From an uncultured Mailhella sp. (GTDB lineage: Bacteria; Desulfobacterota; Desulfovibrionia; Desulfovibrionales; Desulfovibrionaceae), in the NCBI GenBank assembly GCA_910578585.1, contig CAJTRG010000002.1, positions 59,668-123,667 of the forward strand: DNA of 64,000 nucleotides, written 5' to 3'. The number at the start of each line of letters is the position of its first letter. The first letter of the stretch is position 1. Positions 1 to 8,119 of this stretch are shown piece after piece. A program made the translations under genes and the position numbers. A model generated the notes under the pieces. The model was not told the origin of the DNA, made no database searches, and saw only the letters and a list, made by a program, of their open reading frames with translations.

Positions 1-188
1 CGGATAATGCAGTAATGGAAAACTTTTTTGGAATCTTGAAATCAGAATTTTTCTATGTACAAAAATTTACTGATTTGGAACACTTCAAACAAGAGCTAAA
101 AAAATATATCCATTACTACAATCATAAACGAATAAAATTAAAACTAAAAGGATTGAGCCCTGTCGAGTACAGAACCCAATCCTTATAA
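1..188 (+). CDS. IS3-family (IS150-like) transposase, C-terminal fragment
   Basis: The window opens inside this gene; the readable frame begins at base 3 and stops with TAA at 186-188, about 61 codons. The translated end contains DNAVMENFFGILKSE, then YIHYYNHKRIK and GLSPVEYR, which is the typical end of the DDE integrase-type OrfB transposases of the IS150 group. The glutamate of the DDE triad is expected in the VMENFFG segment. The gene is followed after 13 bases by a terminal inverted repeat, so this is the right end of the element. The 5' part lies outside the window, so whether the copy is intact cannot be judged. Confidence 0.85.
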   Translation, partial: DNAVMENFFGILKSEFFYVQKFTDLEHFKQELKKYIHYYNHKRIKLKLKGLSPVEYRTQSL

Positions 189-201
189 AGCCACTCACGC
201 T

Positions 202-226
202 TGTCCAACTTTTTGGGAGCAGTACA
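202..226 (+). repeat. right terminal inverted repeat of the IS3/IS150-type element
   Basis: The 25 bases from TGTCCAACTTTTTGG to AGTACA match the usual right end of IS150-group elements, which read TGTCCAAC...CA. The repeat lies directly after the transposase stop codon. The partner left repeat is outside the window, so neither the exact end nor a target duplication can be confirmed. Confidence 0.65.
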
Positions 227-257
227 TATTAGTGGTCTTTATTTTTTATATTATATA

Positions 258-1922
258 TTAATCGTTTTTATAAATTGCGCCTGTGGCAGCGGAAGTGACA
301 AGCTTTGCATAACGGCGCAAGACAGGTGTTTTTGCCTTTGGTTCTGGAGCAACATAGTTCTGAGCACGTTTTGCCAGTTCTTCATCGCTGACCAGCAAAT
401 CAAGGCTGCGGGCTTCGATGTCGAGTTTGATTTTATCACCTGTCTGTACAAGTCTGATAGGGCCGCCTTCAGCTGCTTCCGGGCTGATATGGCCAATGGA
501 AGCGCCGCGGGTTGCACCGGAGAATCTGCCGTCAGTAATGAGCATAACATCTTTATCAAGTCCCATACCGGCAATGGCAGAAGTGGGGCCTAACATTTCA
601 CGCATGCCGGGGCCGCCTTTAGGGCCTTCATAGCGAATAACAACGCAGTCGTCCTTTTCAATTTTGCCGTTTAAAATAGCCTGCATAGCGTCTTCTTCTC
701 TATCAAAAACTTTTGCGGTTGTTGTTCTTTGGCGCATTTCAGGCGCAACAGCACTTTGTTTTACAACAGCGCCAAGTGGGGCAATATTGCCGTGTAAAAT
801 GGCTATGCCGCCTTGTTTGGAATAAGGATTATCAAGGGCATGAATAACTTCATGATCAAGAATATGGGCGTTGCTGTCTTTGATATTTTGGGAGAGCGTT
901 TTGCCTGTAACAGTGAGCGTATCACCATAGACAAGGTCTTGTTTCAGAAGTTCGCTGATAACAGCCTGAACGCCGCCAGCTCTATACAAATCTTCTACAA
1001 TGTGGTGTTTTCCCGCTGGAGAGAGTTTGCAGAGATTTGGGGTTACACGGCTGACTTTATCAAAGATATCAAGAGTCAAATGAAGATTTGCTTCTGAAAA
1101 GACTGCTGGTAAATGCAAAACCGTGTTGGTGCTTCCGCCAAGTGCCATATCAACAGCAACTGCATTATGTACAGATTTTTCTGTGACAATATCACGCGGA
1201 CAAATATTTTTTTCAACGAGTGCCATGATTTGTTCACCAGCTTGTTTTGCAAGGCGAATACGGGCAGCAGAAACAGCTGGAATAGTTCCGTTGCCGGGCA
1301 GTGCAAGCCCAATTGCTTCGGATAAGCAGTTCATGGTGTTGGCAGTGAACATGCCGGAGCAGGAGCCACAGCCGGGGCAGGCGCTTTCTTCAACTGCATG
1401 CAGTTCATTTTCATCAATTTTGCCAACATTGAATTTACCAATGGCTTCAAAAACACTGTTGAGGTCACTGGCATTTGGGCCAGCCATCATAGGGCCACCG
1501 GAAACAACAATGGCAGGAATATTGAGGCGAAGTGCAGCCATAAGCATACCGGGAACAATTTTATCACAGTTTGGAATGAGCACAAGACCGTCAAATGGGT
1601 GAGCCATGGCCATAATTTCAATGGAATCGGCAATGATATCGCGGGAAGGCAGGGAATAACGCATGCCTTCATGGTTCATGGCAATACCATCACAAACTGC
1701 AATGGCAGGAAACTCGATAGGAGTACCACCAGCGGAGCGAACCCCTGCTTTTACTGCTTCAGCAATTTTTCCCAAGTGGACATGCCCGGGAACAATTTCG
1801 TTGGCAGAGTTCACAACACCAATAATGGGGCGTTCAATTTCATTTTTTGTTAAACCGAGAGCTGCAAGAAGGGAACGGTGGGCAGAGCGTTCTTTGCCTT
1901 TTTTCATAATGTCGCTGCGCAT
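258..1922 (-). CDS. ilvD: dihydroxy-acid dehydratase
   Basis: A 554-aa IlvD/Edd-family enzyme that dehydrates 2,3-dihydroxy-3-methylvalerate and 2,3-dihydroxyisovalerate in isoleucine and valine synthesis. Iron-sulfur and active-site motifs are clear: CDGIAMNHEGM (Cys77), PNCDKIVPGM (Cys119) and CPGCGSCSGMFTAN (Cys182-188). The C-terminal part has YEGPKGGPGMREM and TDGRFSGATRG, typical of the family. Length is normal. A GAGGT ribosome binding site lies about 7 bases before the ATG. The gene follows the SRP RNA gene and its terminator, and its 3' end lies about 30 bases from an IS end. No other ilv or leu gene is in the window. Confidence 0.97.
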   Translation of the reverse strand: MRSDIMKKGKERSAHRSLLAALGLTKNEIERPIIGVVNSANEIVPGHVHLGKIAEAVKAGVRSAGGTPIEFPAIAVCDGIAMNHEGMRYSLPSRDIIADSIEIMAMAHPFDGLVLIPNCDKIVPGMLMAALRLNIPAIVVSGGPMMAGPNASDLNSVFEAIGKFNVGKIDENELHAVEESACPGCGSCSGMFTANTMNCLSEAIGLALPGNGTIPAVSAARIRLAKQAGEQIMALVEKNICPRDIVTEKSVHNAVAVDMALGGSTNTVLHLPAVFSEANLHLTLDIFDKVSRVTPNLCKLSPAGKHHIVEDLYRAGGVQAVISELLKQDLVYGDTLTVTGKTLSQNIKDSNAHILDHEVIHALDNPYSKQGGIAILHGNIAPLGAVVKQSAVAPEMRQRTTTAKVFDREEDAMQAILNGKIEKDDCVVIRYEGPKGGPGMREMLGPTSAIAGMGLDKDVMLITDGRFSGATRGASIGHISPEAAEGGPIRLVQTGDKIKLDIEARSLDLLVSDEELAKRAQNYVAPEPKAKTPVLRRYAKLVTSAATGAIYKND

Positions 1923-1978
1923 AGGGATACCTCTATAAGGATAAAGAATAAATAAGCATTTAGCCTAAAAAGAGAAAA

Positions 1979-1999
1979 GGCACAAAATATTTTTGTGCC
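1979..1999 (-). terminator. intrinsic terminator of the SRP RNA gene
   Basis: GGCACAAAA and TTTTGTGCC form a 9-bp stem with a 3-base loop. On the minus strand it is followed by TTTTCTCTTTTT. It lies a few bases after the 3' end of the SRP RNA. Confidence 0.8.
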
Positions 2000-2003
2000 T
2001 TTT

Positions 2004-2089
2004 GGGAACTGGACACCCAATAACAACCGTTACCGTTGCTTCCTTTCGGATCTGGCGGGGTTGGCGGCGTTACCGCCGTCCAGTTTCCT
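2004..2089 (-). ncRNA. ffs: signal recognition particle RNA (4.5S, bacterial small type)
   Basis: Read on the minus strand, the segment folds as one long hairpin whose ends GGAAACTGGAC and GTCCAGTTCC pair. At the tip is the Ffh-binding core CAGATCCGAAAGGAAGCAAC, closely matching the conserved bacterial GTCCGGAAGGAAGCAGC with a GNRA (GAAA) tetraloop. The RNA is about 86 nt, so it is the small 4.5S type without an Alu domain. It guides Ffh and FtsY in co-translational membrane targeting. A terminator follows directly. The neighbour secG belongs to the same export pathway. Confidence 0.92.
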
Positions 2090-2144
2090 ATAGAAAAACT
2101 ATAGTTAAAAATGTTTTTGTTGTCAAGTTTTAGAGATAAGAAAA

Positions 2145-2164
2145 AAGCCTTATTGCTAAGGCTT
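2145..2164 (-). terminator. intrinsic terminator of the tpiA-secG unit
   Basis: AAGCCTTA and TAAGGCTT form an 8-bp stem around a TTGC loop, followed on the minus strand by TTTTTTCTT. It sits about 40 bases after the secG stop codon. Confidence 0.8.
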
Positions 2165-2204
2165 TTCCTGTAGGATTGAGAACTGACAAGAGAATTTTGT
2201 CAGT

Positions 2205-2624
2205 TTATTTTGCTTGTTCTTCTGTTTTGTTTGCTTCTGGAGCAGCTTGTGGAGCAGATTCAGCCGCTGCATTTTGGTCAACAACTTCTGCTGCAGGAGC
2301 TTTTTCTTCTTGTGCTTCTGGAATTTGAACTGGAGCAGGAGCTGCAGCTGGTGCACTTTCTTCAAATTGAACATCTAAAATAGATTTAACATCTTTTTTA
2401 TTTGCAGTAAGGATATTGTATCCCAGGGAAGTAACAACAAACATTACAGCCAAAAAGGTTGTCAGCTTGACTAAAATACCGCCGGCACCCTGACTGCCAA
2501 AAACAGAACTGTTTCCGCCGCCGCCAAAGATAACACCCATTCCTTCACGGCCAGATTGTAAAAGAATAAGGATAATTAAAATTAAACAAACTAAAATATG
2601 AAGAACTAAAATACCTGATTGCAC
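2205..2624 (-). CDS. secG: protein translocase subunit SecG
   Basis: A 139-aa SecG, the small non-essential subunit of the SecYEG inner-membrane channel. Two hydrophobic segments are visible (about residues 3-22 and 52-72), separated by the conserved cytoplasmic stretch LLQSGREGMG and GGGNSSVFGSQG. The last 60 residues are a low-complexity tail rich in Ala, Glu, Pro and Gln, longer than in enterobacterial SecG but common in delta-proteobacteria. The gene lies 104 bases downstream of tpiA on the same strand and is followed by a terminator. The tpiA-secG pair is a widespread arrangement. Confidence 0.93.
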   Translation of the reverse strand: MQSGILVLHILVCLILIILILLQSGREGMGVIFGGGGNSSVFGSQGAGGILVKLTTFLAVMFVVTSLGYNILTANKKDVKSILDVQFEESAPAAAPAPVQIPEAQEEKAPAAEVVDQNAAAESAPQAAPEANKTEEQAK

Positions 2625-2728
2625 AAGTAGCTCCTTATTGAGGGATTAACCCGTTCACTTTATTTCGAGCAATTACTTTAAACACATATTAAGATTATTG
2701 CAAGAAAAAAATGCAGTTATAGAAAAAA

Positions 2729-3481
2729 TTATGCATTAATAATTTTTGCAAAGCTTTCAGCTTTCAATGAAGCTCCGCCAACGAGTAAACCGTCAACATT
2801 TTCCAGCTTGATAATTTCAGGAGCATTTTCAGCTTTTACGCTGCCGCCGTATAAAATTCTGATTTGAGAAGCTGATGTTCCAAGAATATTTTTGAGCAGT
2901 TCACGGATAATAGCATGTGCTTCAATGATATCTTCATTATTGGCAGTTTTGCCTGTGCCAATAGCCCAAACTGGTTCATAAGCAACAACAAGACGTTCCG
3001 GGCTGAGAGGGGTGGGGAGTTTGGCAAGGGTTTGGTTGAGCTGAGCTGTCAGCACATCATAGAGTGTGCCTGCTTCTCTTTCTTCAAGAGTTTCACCGAT
3101 ACAGGCGATAACGTTGAGTCCGCTTGCAAGAGCAAAACTGGTTTTTTGCCCAACTAAGGTATTATCTTCTTTGATCACATGTCTGCGTTCAGAGTGACCG
3201 GTTAAAACCCACGTTGCACCGGCATCCAAAATCATGGAAGGAGAAACTTCACCGGTGAAAGCTCCGTCTTTAGCTGGGTACACATCTTGCGCGCCAAATT
3301 GTAAAGGTGTGGATGAAAGCGCATGGGTGCTTGCTTCAAGGCTGATAAAGGAAGGGAAAATGATAACTTCTTTTTCTTCAGGAAGAGAATTGTTTAAAAT
3401 TTTTGATAATTCAGTAATAGTTTCAATAGCTTCTTTAGAATTTTTATTCATTTTCCAATTGGCTGCAATAATTTTTTTCAT
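2729..3481 (-). CDS. tpiA: triosephosphate isomerase
   Basis: A 250-aa TIM-barrel enzyme that interconverts dihydroxyacetone phosphate and glyceraldehyde-3-phosphate in glycolysis and gluconeogenesis. Catalytic residues are in place: Lys10 in AANWKMN, His96 in TGHSERR and Glu169 in AYEPVWAIGTGK, the start of the flexible loop. The phosphate-binding LYGGSV motif follows near the C-terminus. Length is standard. The ATG is preceded by TTGGAGA. A good sigma-70 type promoter lies upstream, divergent from that of tsaC, and secG follows. Confidence 0.98.
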   Translation of the reverse strand: MKKIIAANWKMNKNSKEAIETITELSKILNNSLPEEKEVIIFPSFISLEASTHALSSTPLQFGAQDVYPAKDGAFTGEVSPSMILDAGATWVLTGHSERRHVIKEDNTLVGQKTSFALASGLNVIACIGETLEEREAGTLYDVLTAQLNQTLAKLPTPLSPERLVVAYEPVWAIGTGKTANNEDIIEAHAIIRELLKNILGTSASQIRILYGGSVKAENAPEIIKLENVDGLLVGGASLKAESFAKIINA

Positions 3482-3538
3482 ATGTAAATCTCCAATTTAT
3501 TATGTACTGATTTTATTATTTGTTAATCAAGGGAATAA

Positions 3539-3567
3539 ATAATATATCATAATAAAAAATAATGCAA
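3539..3567 (-). promoter_or_regulatory. sigma-70 type promoter of tpiA-secG
   Basis: On the minus strand TTGCAT (3562-3567) is followed after 17 bases by TATTAT (3539-3544). The start codon of tpiA is about 60 bases downstream. Assigned from sequence only. Confidence 0.5.
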
Positions 3568-3591
3568 TACGATATTTTAACCTTTAAAACT

Positions 3592-3620
3592 TTGACAGAG
3601 AAATAGCATAAGGCTATACT
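3592..3620 (+). promoter_or_regulatory. sigma-70 type promoter of tsaC
   Basis: TTGACA at 3592-3597 and TATACT at 3615-3620 are separated by 17 bases, close to the consensus. The tsaC start codon is at 3639 with GAGGTG as its ribosome binding site, giving a very short leader. Confidence 0.65.
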
Positions 3621-3638
3621 TAAATATCGAGGTGTATT

Positions 3639-4265
3639 ATGCTTGAACTCAGTTTAGAAAAAGCAATTTCTGTGCTAAATGATGGGGGAATTATCATTTA
3701 TCCTACGGAAACATTTTATGGAATTGGCTGTAAAATTTCTTCTGAAAAGGCCATTTCTTCTGTTTTTCAAGCAAAAAAACGTTTGCTTGCTTTGCCCCTG
3801 CCCACTATTGTCAGTGATTTAGAGCAAGTTTTTACGTGTACACAATTATCAAAAGCCATGCAAAATGATGTTGAGGACCTAGCTAAAGCCTTTTGGGCAG
3901 GCCCGCTGACCCTTTTATTGCCCGCCCGAAAAAATGTTTCAACGCTTTTGACAGGCGGAACAGGAAAAATTGCAGTACGCCTCAGCTCTCACCCTGTTGC
4001 TGTTGCGCTGGCAAAAGGCATTGGTGAGCCCATTGTTTCCAGCAGTGCCAACATCAGCGGGAAAAATCCCACGGCTTGTTTTCAGGAACTCGATGAAGAA
4101 TTGTTGCAACGCGTTAATGGCTGTGTTAATTTATCCCCAAAGCCAAAGGGCGGGCAGGCTTCCACGATTATTGATGTGCTGGGGAGCAAACAAATCAAAA
4201 TTCTGCGTAACGGGGCAATTTCATTAGAACAATTAACTGAAAAAGGCTATGCGTTAGCTGAATAG
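3639..4265 (+). CDS. tsaC: L-threonylcarbamoyladenylate synthase (YrdC/Sua5 family)
   Basis: A 208-aa YrdC-domain protein. This family makes threonylcarbamoyl-AMP from threonine, bicarbonate and ATP for the t6A37 modification of tRNAs reading ANN codons. The N-terminus carries the signature IIYPTETFYGIG and the basic KR pair of the active cleft (about residues 43-46). SANISGK near residue 135 is also typical. The length matches a stand-alone YrdC/TsaC without the extra Sua5 domain. It has its own strong promoter and is followed 15 bases later by a Nudix gene, with which it is probably co-transcribed. Confidence 0.9.
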   Translation: MLELSLEKAISVLNDGGIIIYPTETFYGIGCKISSEKAISSVFQAKKRLLALPLPTIVSDLEQVFTCTQLSKAMQNDVEDLAKAFWAGPLTLLLPARKNVSTLLTGGTGKIAVRLSSHPVAVALAKGIGEPIVSSSANISGKNPTACFQELDEELLQRVNGCVNLSPKPKGGQASTIIDVLGSKQIKILRNGAISLEQLTEKGYALAE

Positions 4266-4280
4266 CAAAGAGAATGAATT

Positions 4281-4751
4281 ATGAAAAAATGTCCATTTTG
4301 TCAGCATGATATCTCTAAATACGATAATCCTTATCCTACGGCGGACTGCATTATTTATGATGAAGAAAAAGGTGTAGTGCTCATTGAACGCAATAACGCC
4401 CCCCACGGCCTTGCACTGCCCGGCGGCTTTGTGGAAACAGGGGAAACCATTGAACATGCCGCTATTCGCGAAATGAAAGAAGAAACCGGGCTTGATATTG
4501 AATTACTAGGCATTGTCGGTGTGTATTCCCGTCCTGACCGTGACCCGCGTTTTCATACTTTGACCGTGACCTATGCAGCAAAAGCCAAAGATTTATCTCA
4601 GCTCAAAGCAGGCGACGATGCGTCCAATGCACATTTTAGAAAGCTTGAGGATATTCCGCATCTTTGCTTTGATCATGACGAAGCCCTTGCCCACTTCAAA
4701 GAATATTTACAGGGCAAAAGACCTTTGCTGCCAGTTGTGCAGTCAAAATAG
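4281..4751 (+). CDS. Nudix hydrolase with N-terminal zinc-ribbon-like segment
   Basis: A 156-aa protein with a complete Nudix box at residues 48-70 (GGFVETGE...REMKEETGL), the metal-binding site of enzymes that cleave nucleoside diphosphates linked to another group. The first residues contain CPFC, as in Nudix proteins with a short zinc-binding start; only this one CxxC pair is obvious. The substrate cannot be named; ADP-ribose or NADH pyrophosphatase-like activity is possible. It follows tsaC closely and ends at a strong terminator. Confidence 0.85.
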   Translation: MKKCPFCQHDISKYDNPYPTADCIIYDEEKGVVLIERNNAPHGLALPGGFVETGETIEHAAIREMKEETGLDIELLGIVGVYSRPDRDPRFHTLTVTYAAKAKDLSQLKAGDDASNAHFRKLEDIPHLCFDHDEALAHFKEYLQGKRPLLPVVQSK

Positions 4752-4797
4752 CACGTTAAATTAATTTTTGTCAGCGGATATTTTCTGCATAGTTGAA

Positions 4798-4826
4798 GAG
4801 AAGCTCATAAAAAGCTTCTCTTTTTT
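4798..4826 (+). terminator. intrinsic terminator of tsaC-nudix
   Basis: GAGAAGCT and AGCTTCTC form an 8-bp stem (4798-4820) with a 7-base loop, followed by six T residues. Confidence 0.85.
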
Positions 4827-4844
4827 ATTAATGAGACAACAAAA

Positions 4845-4864
4845 AAGCCCTCATATGAGGGCTT
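4845..4864 (-). terminator. intrinsic terminator of the rubrerythrin gene
   Basis: The perfect palindrome AAGCCCTCATATGAGGGCTT is followed on the minus strand by a run of T. It lies about 27 bases after the rubrerythrin stop codon. Confidence 0.85.
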
Positions 4865-4890
4865 AATTTTTATGTAAAGACTAAAGCTGA

Positions 4891-5382
4891 TTAGCCAACT
4901 GTGAAGAATGTAGAACCTTTTGCTTTGCAAACTGGGCAAGCGTCGGTCATTGGGCCTTCGTGGGTGTAGCCGCAAACTGGGCAAATATAGAATTCAGTAT
5001 TTGGAGCCAATTCTTTAGCAACAGCTTTTTTGTAGAGGTTAGCGTGTACTTCTTCAACAGCGTTAACCATGCCCATATATTTAGCAACAGCAGTATTGCC
5101 TTCTGCTTCTGCGTCTTTAATCATTTCAGGATACATTTTGGTGAATTCGAAAGTTTCGCCGTTGATTGCGTCTTGAAGGTTAGCTGCGGTATCATTGATT
5201 TTGCCGGCGCTGCGAAGGTGTGCATGAGCGTGAATGGTTTCAGCTTCAGCAGCAGCACGGAAAAGTTTAGCAACTACAGTAAGACCTTCTTTGTCAGCTT
5301 GTTTAGCATAAGCGAGGTATTTACGGTTAGCTTGAGATTCACCAGCAAAAGCGTCCATTAAATTTTGTTGTGTTTTAGACAT
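4891..5382 (-). CDS. rbr: rubrerythrin
   Basis: A 163-aa cytoplasmic rubrerythrin, a peroxide-reducing diiron protein of anaerobes that takes electrons from rubredoxin or NADH-linked reductases. The N-terminal four-helix bundle has Glu15 and the two ExxH motifs (Glu48-His51 and Glu110-His113) for the diiron site. The C-terminal rubredoxin-like domain has Cys134, Cys137, Cys149 and Cys152 (CPVCGYT and CPVC). It is shorter than the 191-aa D. vulgaris protein, mainly in the linker and C-terminus. It stands alone between two terminated units, with an operator-like palindrome at its promoter. Confidence 0.95.
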   Translation of the reverse strand: MSKTQQNLMDAFAGESQANRKYLAYAKQADKEGLTVVAKLFRAAAEAETIHAHAHLRSAGKINDTAANLQDAINGETFEFTKMYPEMIKDAEAEGNTAVAKYMGMVNAVEEVHANLYKKAVAKELAPNTEFYICPVCGYTHEGPMTDACPVCKAKGSTFFTVG

Positions 5383-5418
5383 AATTTTTCTCCCGAATTG
5401 TTTTAGATGTTATTTGTT

Positions 5419-5437
5419 ATTAGTAATAATTACTAAT
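5419..5437. promoter_or_regulatory. PerR/Fur-type operator candidate at the rubrerythrin promoter
   Basis: ATTAGTAATAATTACTAAT is a perfect 19-bp palindrome. On the minus strand it overlaps the -10 hexamer of a promoter read as TTTACA (5457-5462), 17 bases, TAATTA (5434-5439). Its AT-rich form resembles PerR and Fur boxes, and a similar 19-bp palindrome occurs upstream of desulfoferrodoxin at 38047-38065. The regulator itself is not in the window. Confidence 0.6.
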
Positions 5438-5490
5438 TAGCTTTTTTTTGTATCTTTGTAAAGAACTTTTTTTGATTTTTAATAATTTTT

Positions 5491-6165
5491 TTAACTATCA
5501 AGAATTATTTGATTTTTGATTTGAAGTTTTCCGTTTGTAGCATTGGTAAAGGTCTCGATGAATATATCTTTTTGCATGGCTGGAAGTTCTATGAGATAGG
5601 TAATGCGTTCCTGAAAATCTTCCTGGATAATTTTAGCCTCAAATTGCGGCAAATGATAATGCAGAAGATTGATATGTTCATAATCACAGCAAAGAGTTAC
5701 CTCAGCATAGATAACTTTATCCATACTGGGAAGTTCATCCATGGCATGGGCAACTGCACCTTGATAGGCTTTGACAAGCCCGCCTGTACCCAGTTTTATG
5801 CCGCCAAAATAGCGCGTCACCACAGCCACAATTTCACCGATATCAGAGTGCAAGAGAATATTGAGCATGGGCTTGCCGGCAGTGCCATGGGGTTCGCCAT
5901 TGTCAGATTGTCCGATATGGGCAGTGTCTTTCGGCGCACCCACAGCAAAGGCATAACAATTATGGGTAGCATCCGGAAACTCTTGACAAATCTTGTCTAT
6001 AAAGAGTTTTGCGCTTTCTTTGGAATTGGCATGTCCAATGCTGGCAATGAAAATACTCTTTTTGATTTCTTCCTGGACGCGGAAACAATAGTCAGGCGAA
6101 AGGGGAAAAGGACTTTTTTCATCGCACAGTTTGAGTTTGGGAACTTTATACAGTACGTTTGACAT
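5491..6165 (-). CDS. yigZ: YigZ/IMPACT family protein
   Basis: A 224-aa member of the UPF0029/IMPACT family. The conserved core DNGEPHGTAGKPML and YFGGIKLGTGGLVKAY are present, and a C-terminal DUF1949-type segment follows from about residue 145. The bacterial members are small cytoplasmic proteins of uncertain role, possibly linked to translation or stress. The N-terminus has a short extension before the usual family start; the next internal Met is not better placed. It is the last gene of the minus-strand block after the zinc-ribbon protein. Confidence 0.85.
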   Translation of the reverse strand: MSNVLYKVPKLKLCDEKSPFPLSPDYCFRVQEEIKKSIFIASIGHANSKESAKLFIDKICQEFPDATHNCYAFAVGAPKDTAHIGQSDNGEPHGTAGKPMLNILLHSDIGEIVAVVTRYFGGIKLGTGGLVKAYQGAVAHAMDELPSMDKVIYAEVTLCCDYEHINLLHYHLPQFEAKIIQEDFQERITYLIELPAMQKDIFIETFTNATNGKLQIKNQIILDS

Positions 6166-6216
6166 AAAAGAGAGAAGAAAAGCCCCAAGAAAGTTAATTC
6201 ATGGGGCTTTTGTATG

Positions 6217-7032
6217 TTAAAAAGTAGTGTTTTGCTGGGAAACGTCTTCCGGCTTTTCAGCAGAAACAATTTTAATATTGAAATTTGCCGCATTTTGTGG
6301 AGGATTATAGAAAATACACATAAACGGCGTACTTGCTCCAGGGGCAATATTGGTATTTCGCTGCATAATATCCAGATTATTATTGAGGTTCTGTTCCAGT
6401 TCATGCTCACTTAATACTTGCAGTTGGAAGAGAGAAAGGCTTGTTCCTGCAATTTGCTTCTTGTTGATAAGCAGCTCGCCGCCCTCATTATATAAGGAAC
6501 ATTCCACTTGAATCAGTCCGCGCGCTTCATCAAAGCCATTGATAATCTTACCTTCAATAACAGTCAGGGTACCGATTTTATCATTGGGCATGGTGTATTG
6601 ACGAAGACCGTTGATTTGCAGAAGTTTTACTTTTTCTGCCAATTCTTCAATACGTTTATTTTCTGCATCTATTTTAGCTTGAATATTTGCGTTGTCACGA
6701 TTGAAATATTTTTCCTTTATCGGGTCTAAATAATTGGTAAAAGACCATAAAATAGAAATAAAACAAATGGCTGAAAAGAACAAAATAAGAAAAATGCGTA
6801 TGCCTTTGCTCTTCTTGGTAACAGGGGTATCCGTTGCAAAAGGTGTATCCAAATTGATTTGAGGAGTAGGCATATCTCCTGCAGGTGAAGCATTTTCTTC
6901 TTCTTCAAGTTCATAGTCTGCATCACGAACAACAAAAACAGTTTTGCAAATGGAACAGCGCAGTTTCTTATCCAAATCATCGGGTTTGTGTAATCTAAAA
7001 ACACTTTTGCAATTGGGGCACGTAATCAGCAT
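6217..7032 (-). CDS. zinc-ribbon (MJ0042-type) single-pass membrane protein, DUF3426-like
   Basis: A 271-aa protein that starts MLITCPNCKSVF, with a second pair SICKTVF, giving the CxxC...CxxC zinc ribbon typical of MJ0042-type N-termini. An acidic linker follows, then one membrane helix (about residues 77-98), a short coiled-coil region and a C-terminal periplasmic DUF3426-like domain. I start the gene at the ATG at 7032, which has AGGGA seven bases upstream; an in-frame TTG at 7047 would abut the hpt stop codon and has no binding site. Function unknown; such proteins often sit beside purine salvage or translation genes in Desulfovibrio. Confidence 0.75.
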   Translation of the reverse strand: MLITCPNCKSVFRLHKPDDLDKKLRCSICKTVFVVRDADYELEEEENASPAGDMPTPQINLDTPFATDTPVTKKSKGIRIFLILFFSAICFISILWSFTNYLDPIKEKYFNRDNANIQAKIDAENKRIEELAEKVKLLQINGLRQYTMPNDKIGTLTVIEGKIINGFDEARGLIQVECSLYNEGGELLINKKQIAGTSLSLFQLQVLSEHELEQNLNNNLDIMQRNTNIAPGASTPFMCIFYNPPQNAANFNIKIVSAEKPEDVSQQNTTF

Positions 7033-7047
7033 ATATTTCCCTAACAA

Positions 7048-7572
7048 TTATAATTGAGCTTCACAAATACAAGGTAAGTTGCGGTATTTTTCAGCATAAT
7101 CAAGGCCATAACCAACAAGAAAACCGTCTTGAATATAAAAACCTACAAAATCAATGGCAATAGATTTTTCACGTCTTGCCTTCTTGCTGAGTAATGCTGC
7201 AATTTTTACACTTTTTGCTTTCCGTACAGAGAGTTGTTTGAGCAAGAATTCCATGGTAAGTCCAGTATCAACAATATCTTCAACAATAAGAACATTTTTG
7301 CCTTCAACATTGACTTCAATATCTTTGGTAAAGGAAATGGTACGAGAAGATTTATCGCTGCTTCCGTAGCTGGCAAGGCGCACAAAATCAAGTTCAAGCT
7401 GACTGTCTTTTTTGATATTGCGAACCAGGTCACTGAAAAAGAGAAATGCACCTTTCAAAACGCAAATAATAACAAGAGGTTCATCTTTATAAACCTCGGA
7501 AATCTCTTTACCTAACGCAGTTGTTCTTTCACGAATTTCCTGTTCTGAAAAAATTTCTTTTAATGTCACCAT
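7048..7572 (-). CDS. hpt: hypoxanthine phosphoribosyltransferase
   Basis: A 174-aa cytosolic type I phosphoribosyltransferase that converts hypoxanthine or guanine with PRPP to IMP or GMP. The PRPP-binding signature VEDIVDTGLT is at residues 97-106. The early VLKGAF turn and the late GFYIQDGFLVGYGLDY, typical of HPRT, are present. Length is standard. It lies 11 bases after the thioredoxin-like gene and directly before the zinc-ribbon gene, so the three are probably one transcript. Confidence 0.94.
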   Translation of the reverse strand: MVTLKEIFSEQEIRERTTALGKEISEVYKDEPLVIICVLKGAFLFFSDLVRNIKKDSQLELDFVRLASYGSSDKSSRTISFTKDIEVNVEGKNVLIVEDIVDTGLTMEFLLKQLSVRKAKSVKIAALLSKKARREKSIAIDFVGFYIQDGFLVGYGLDYAEKYRNLPCICEAQL

Positions 7573-7583
7573 AAGTTAATCCT

Positions 7584-8051
7584 TTATTTTGTTAGTCCAT
7601 ATTCAATTAAATCTGTTAATCGCTGCAGGGGGATTGCTCCGGGTTTTGCATAAATGGCTTTTCCTGCTTTACTGTAAACTATATTGAACGGTATGGATTG
7701 AAAATTAAAAAAGCTTGAAATATTTCCTTGAAAATCGTGCCAGGTTTCATAATTAATGCCTGCTTTCTTATTGAATGCCTGCATGGTACTTGCTTCATCA
7801 TCTAAATTAACGGCAATAATTCTTAAATCATTAGCAGAAAATTGTTCATGCACTTTGATAAGGTCTTTGATTTCTTCGCGGCAGGGAGAACACCAGGAAG
7901 CATAGAAATTGACAATAACAACCTGTTTATTGCTGGAACTTGCAATTTCGTTTAATAAATCATTACTTGTTTTAATATCTCCCGCATAGCTTTGGAAAAA
8001 GCTCAAAGCACAGAGAATAACCGCCAGAAATAATGATTTTAATCTATTCAT
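7584..8051 (-). CDS. periplasmic thioredoxin-like (TlpA/ResA family) protein
   Basis: A 155-aa protein with a signal peptide (about residues 1-23, ending SYAG) followed by a thioredoxin fold. The redox motif is WCSPC (Cys54, Cys57), and the cis-Pro region is SIPFNIVY. TlpA/ResA-type proteins reduce disulfides in the periplasm, often for cytochrome c maturation. No cytochrome assembly gene is nearby, so the partner is unknown. It lies 68 bases downstream of metH and just upstream of hpt on the same strand. Confidence 0.85.
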   Translation of the reverse strand: MNRLKSLFLAVILCALSFFQSYAGDIKTSNDLLNEIASSSNKQVVIVNFYASWCSPCREEIKDLIKVHEQFSANDLRIIAVNLDDEASTMQAFNKKAGINYETWHDFQGNISSFFNFQSIPFNIVYSKAGKAIYAKPGAIPLQRLTDLIEYGLTK

Positions 8052-8119
8052 ATCAAACCTCTATAATTTCTTTTCTTCTTATCCCAAATGCCAATAAAAT
8101 GCAACGTGAAAAAAGAGTA

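Noticed and set aside
1123..1853. Several open frames on the plus strand opposite ilvD
   Set aside because: IlvD motifs run through the entire minus-strand frame, and the plus-strand frames overlap one another without coding character.
5509..6162. A 217-codon open frame on the plus strand opposite yigZ
   Set aside because: yigZ has clear IMPACT-family motifs; the opposite frame does not.
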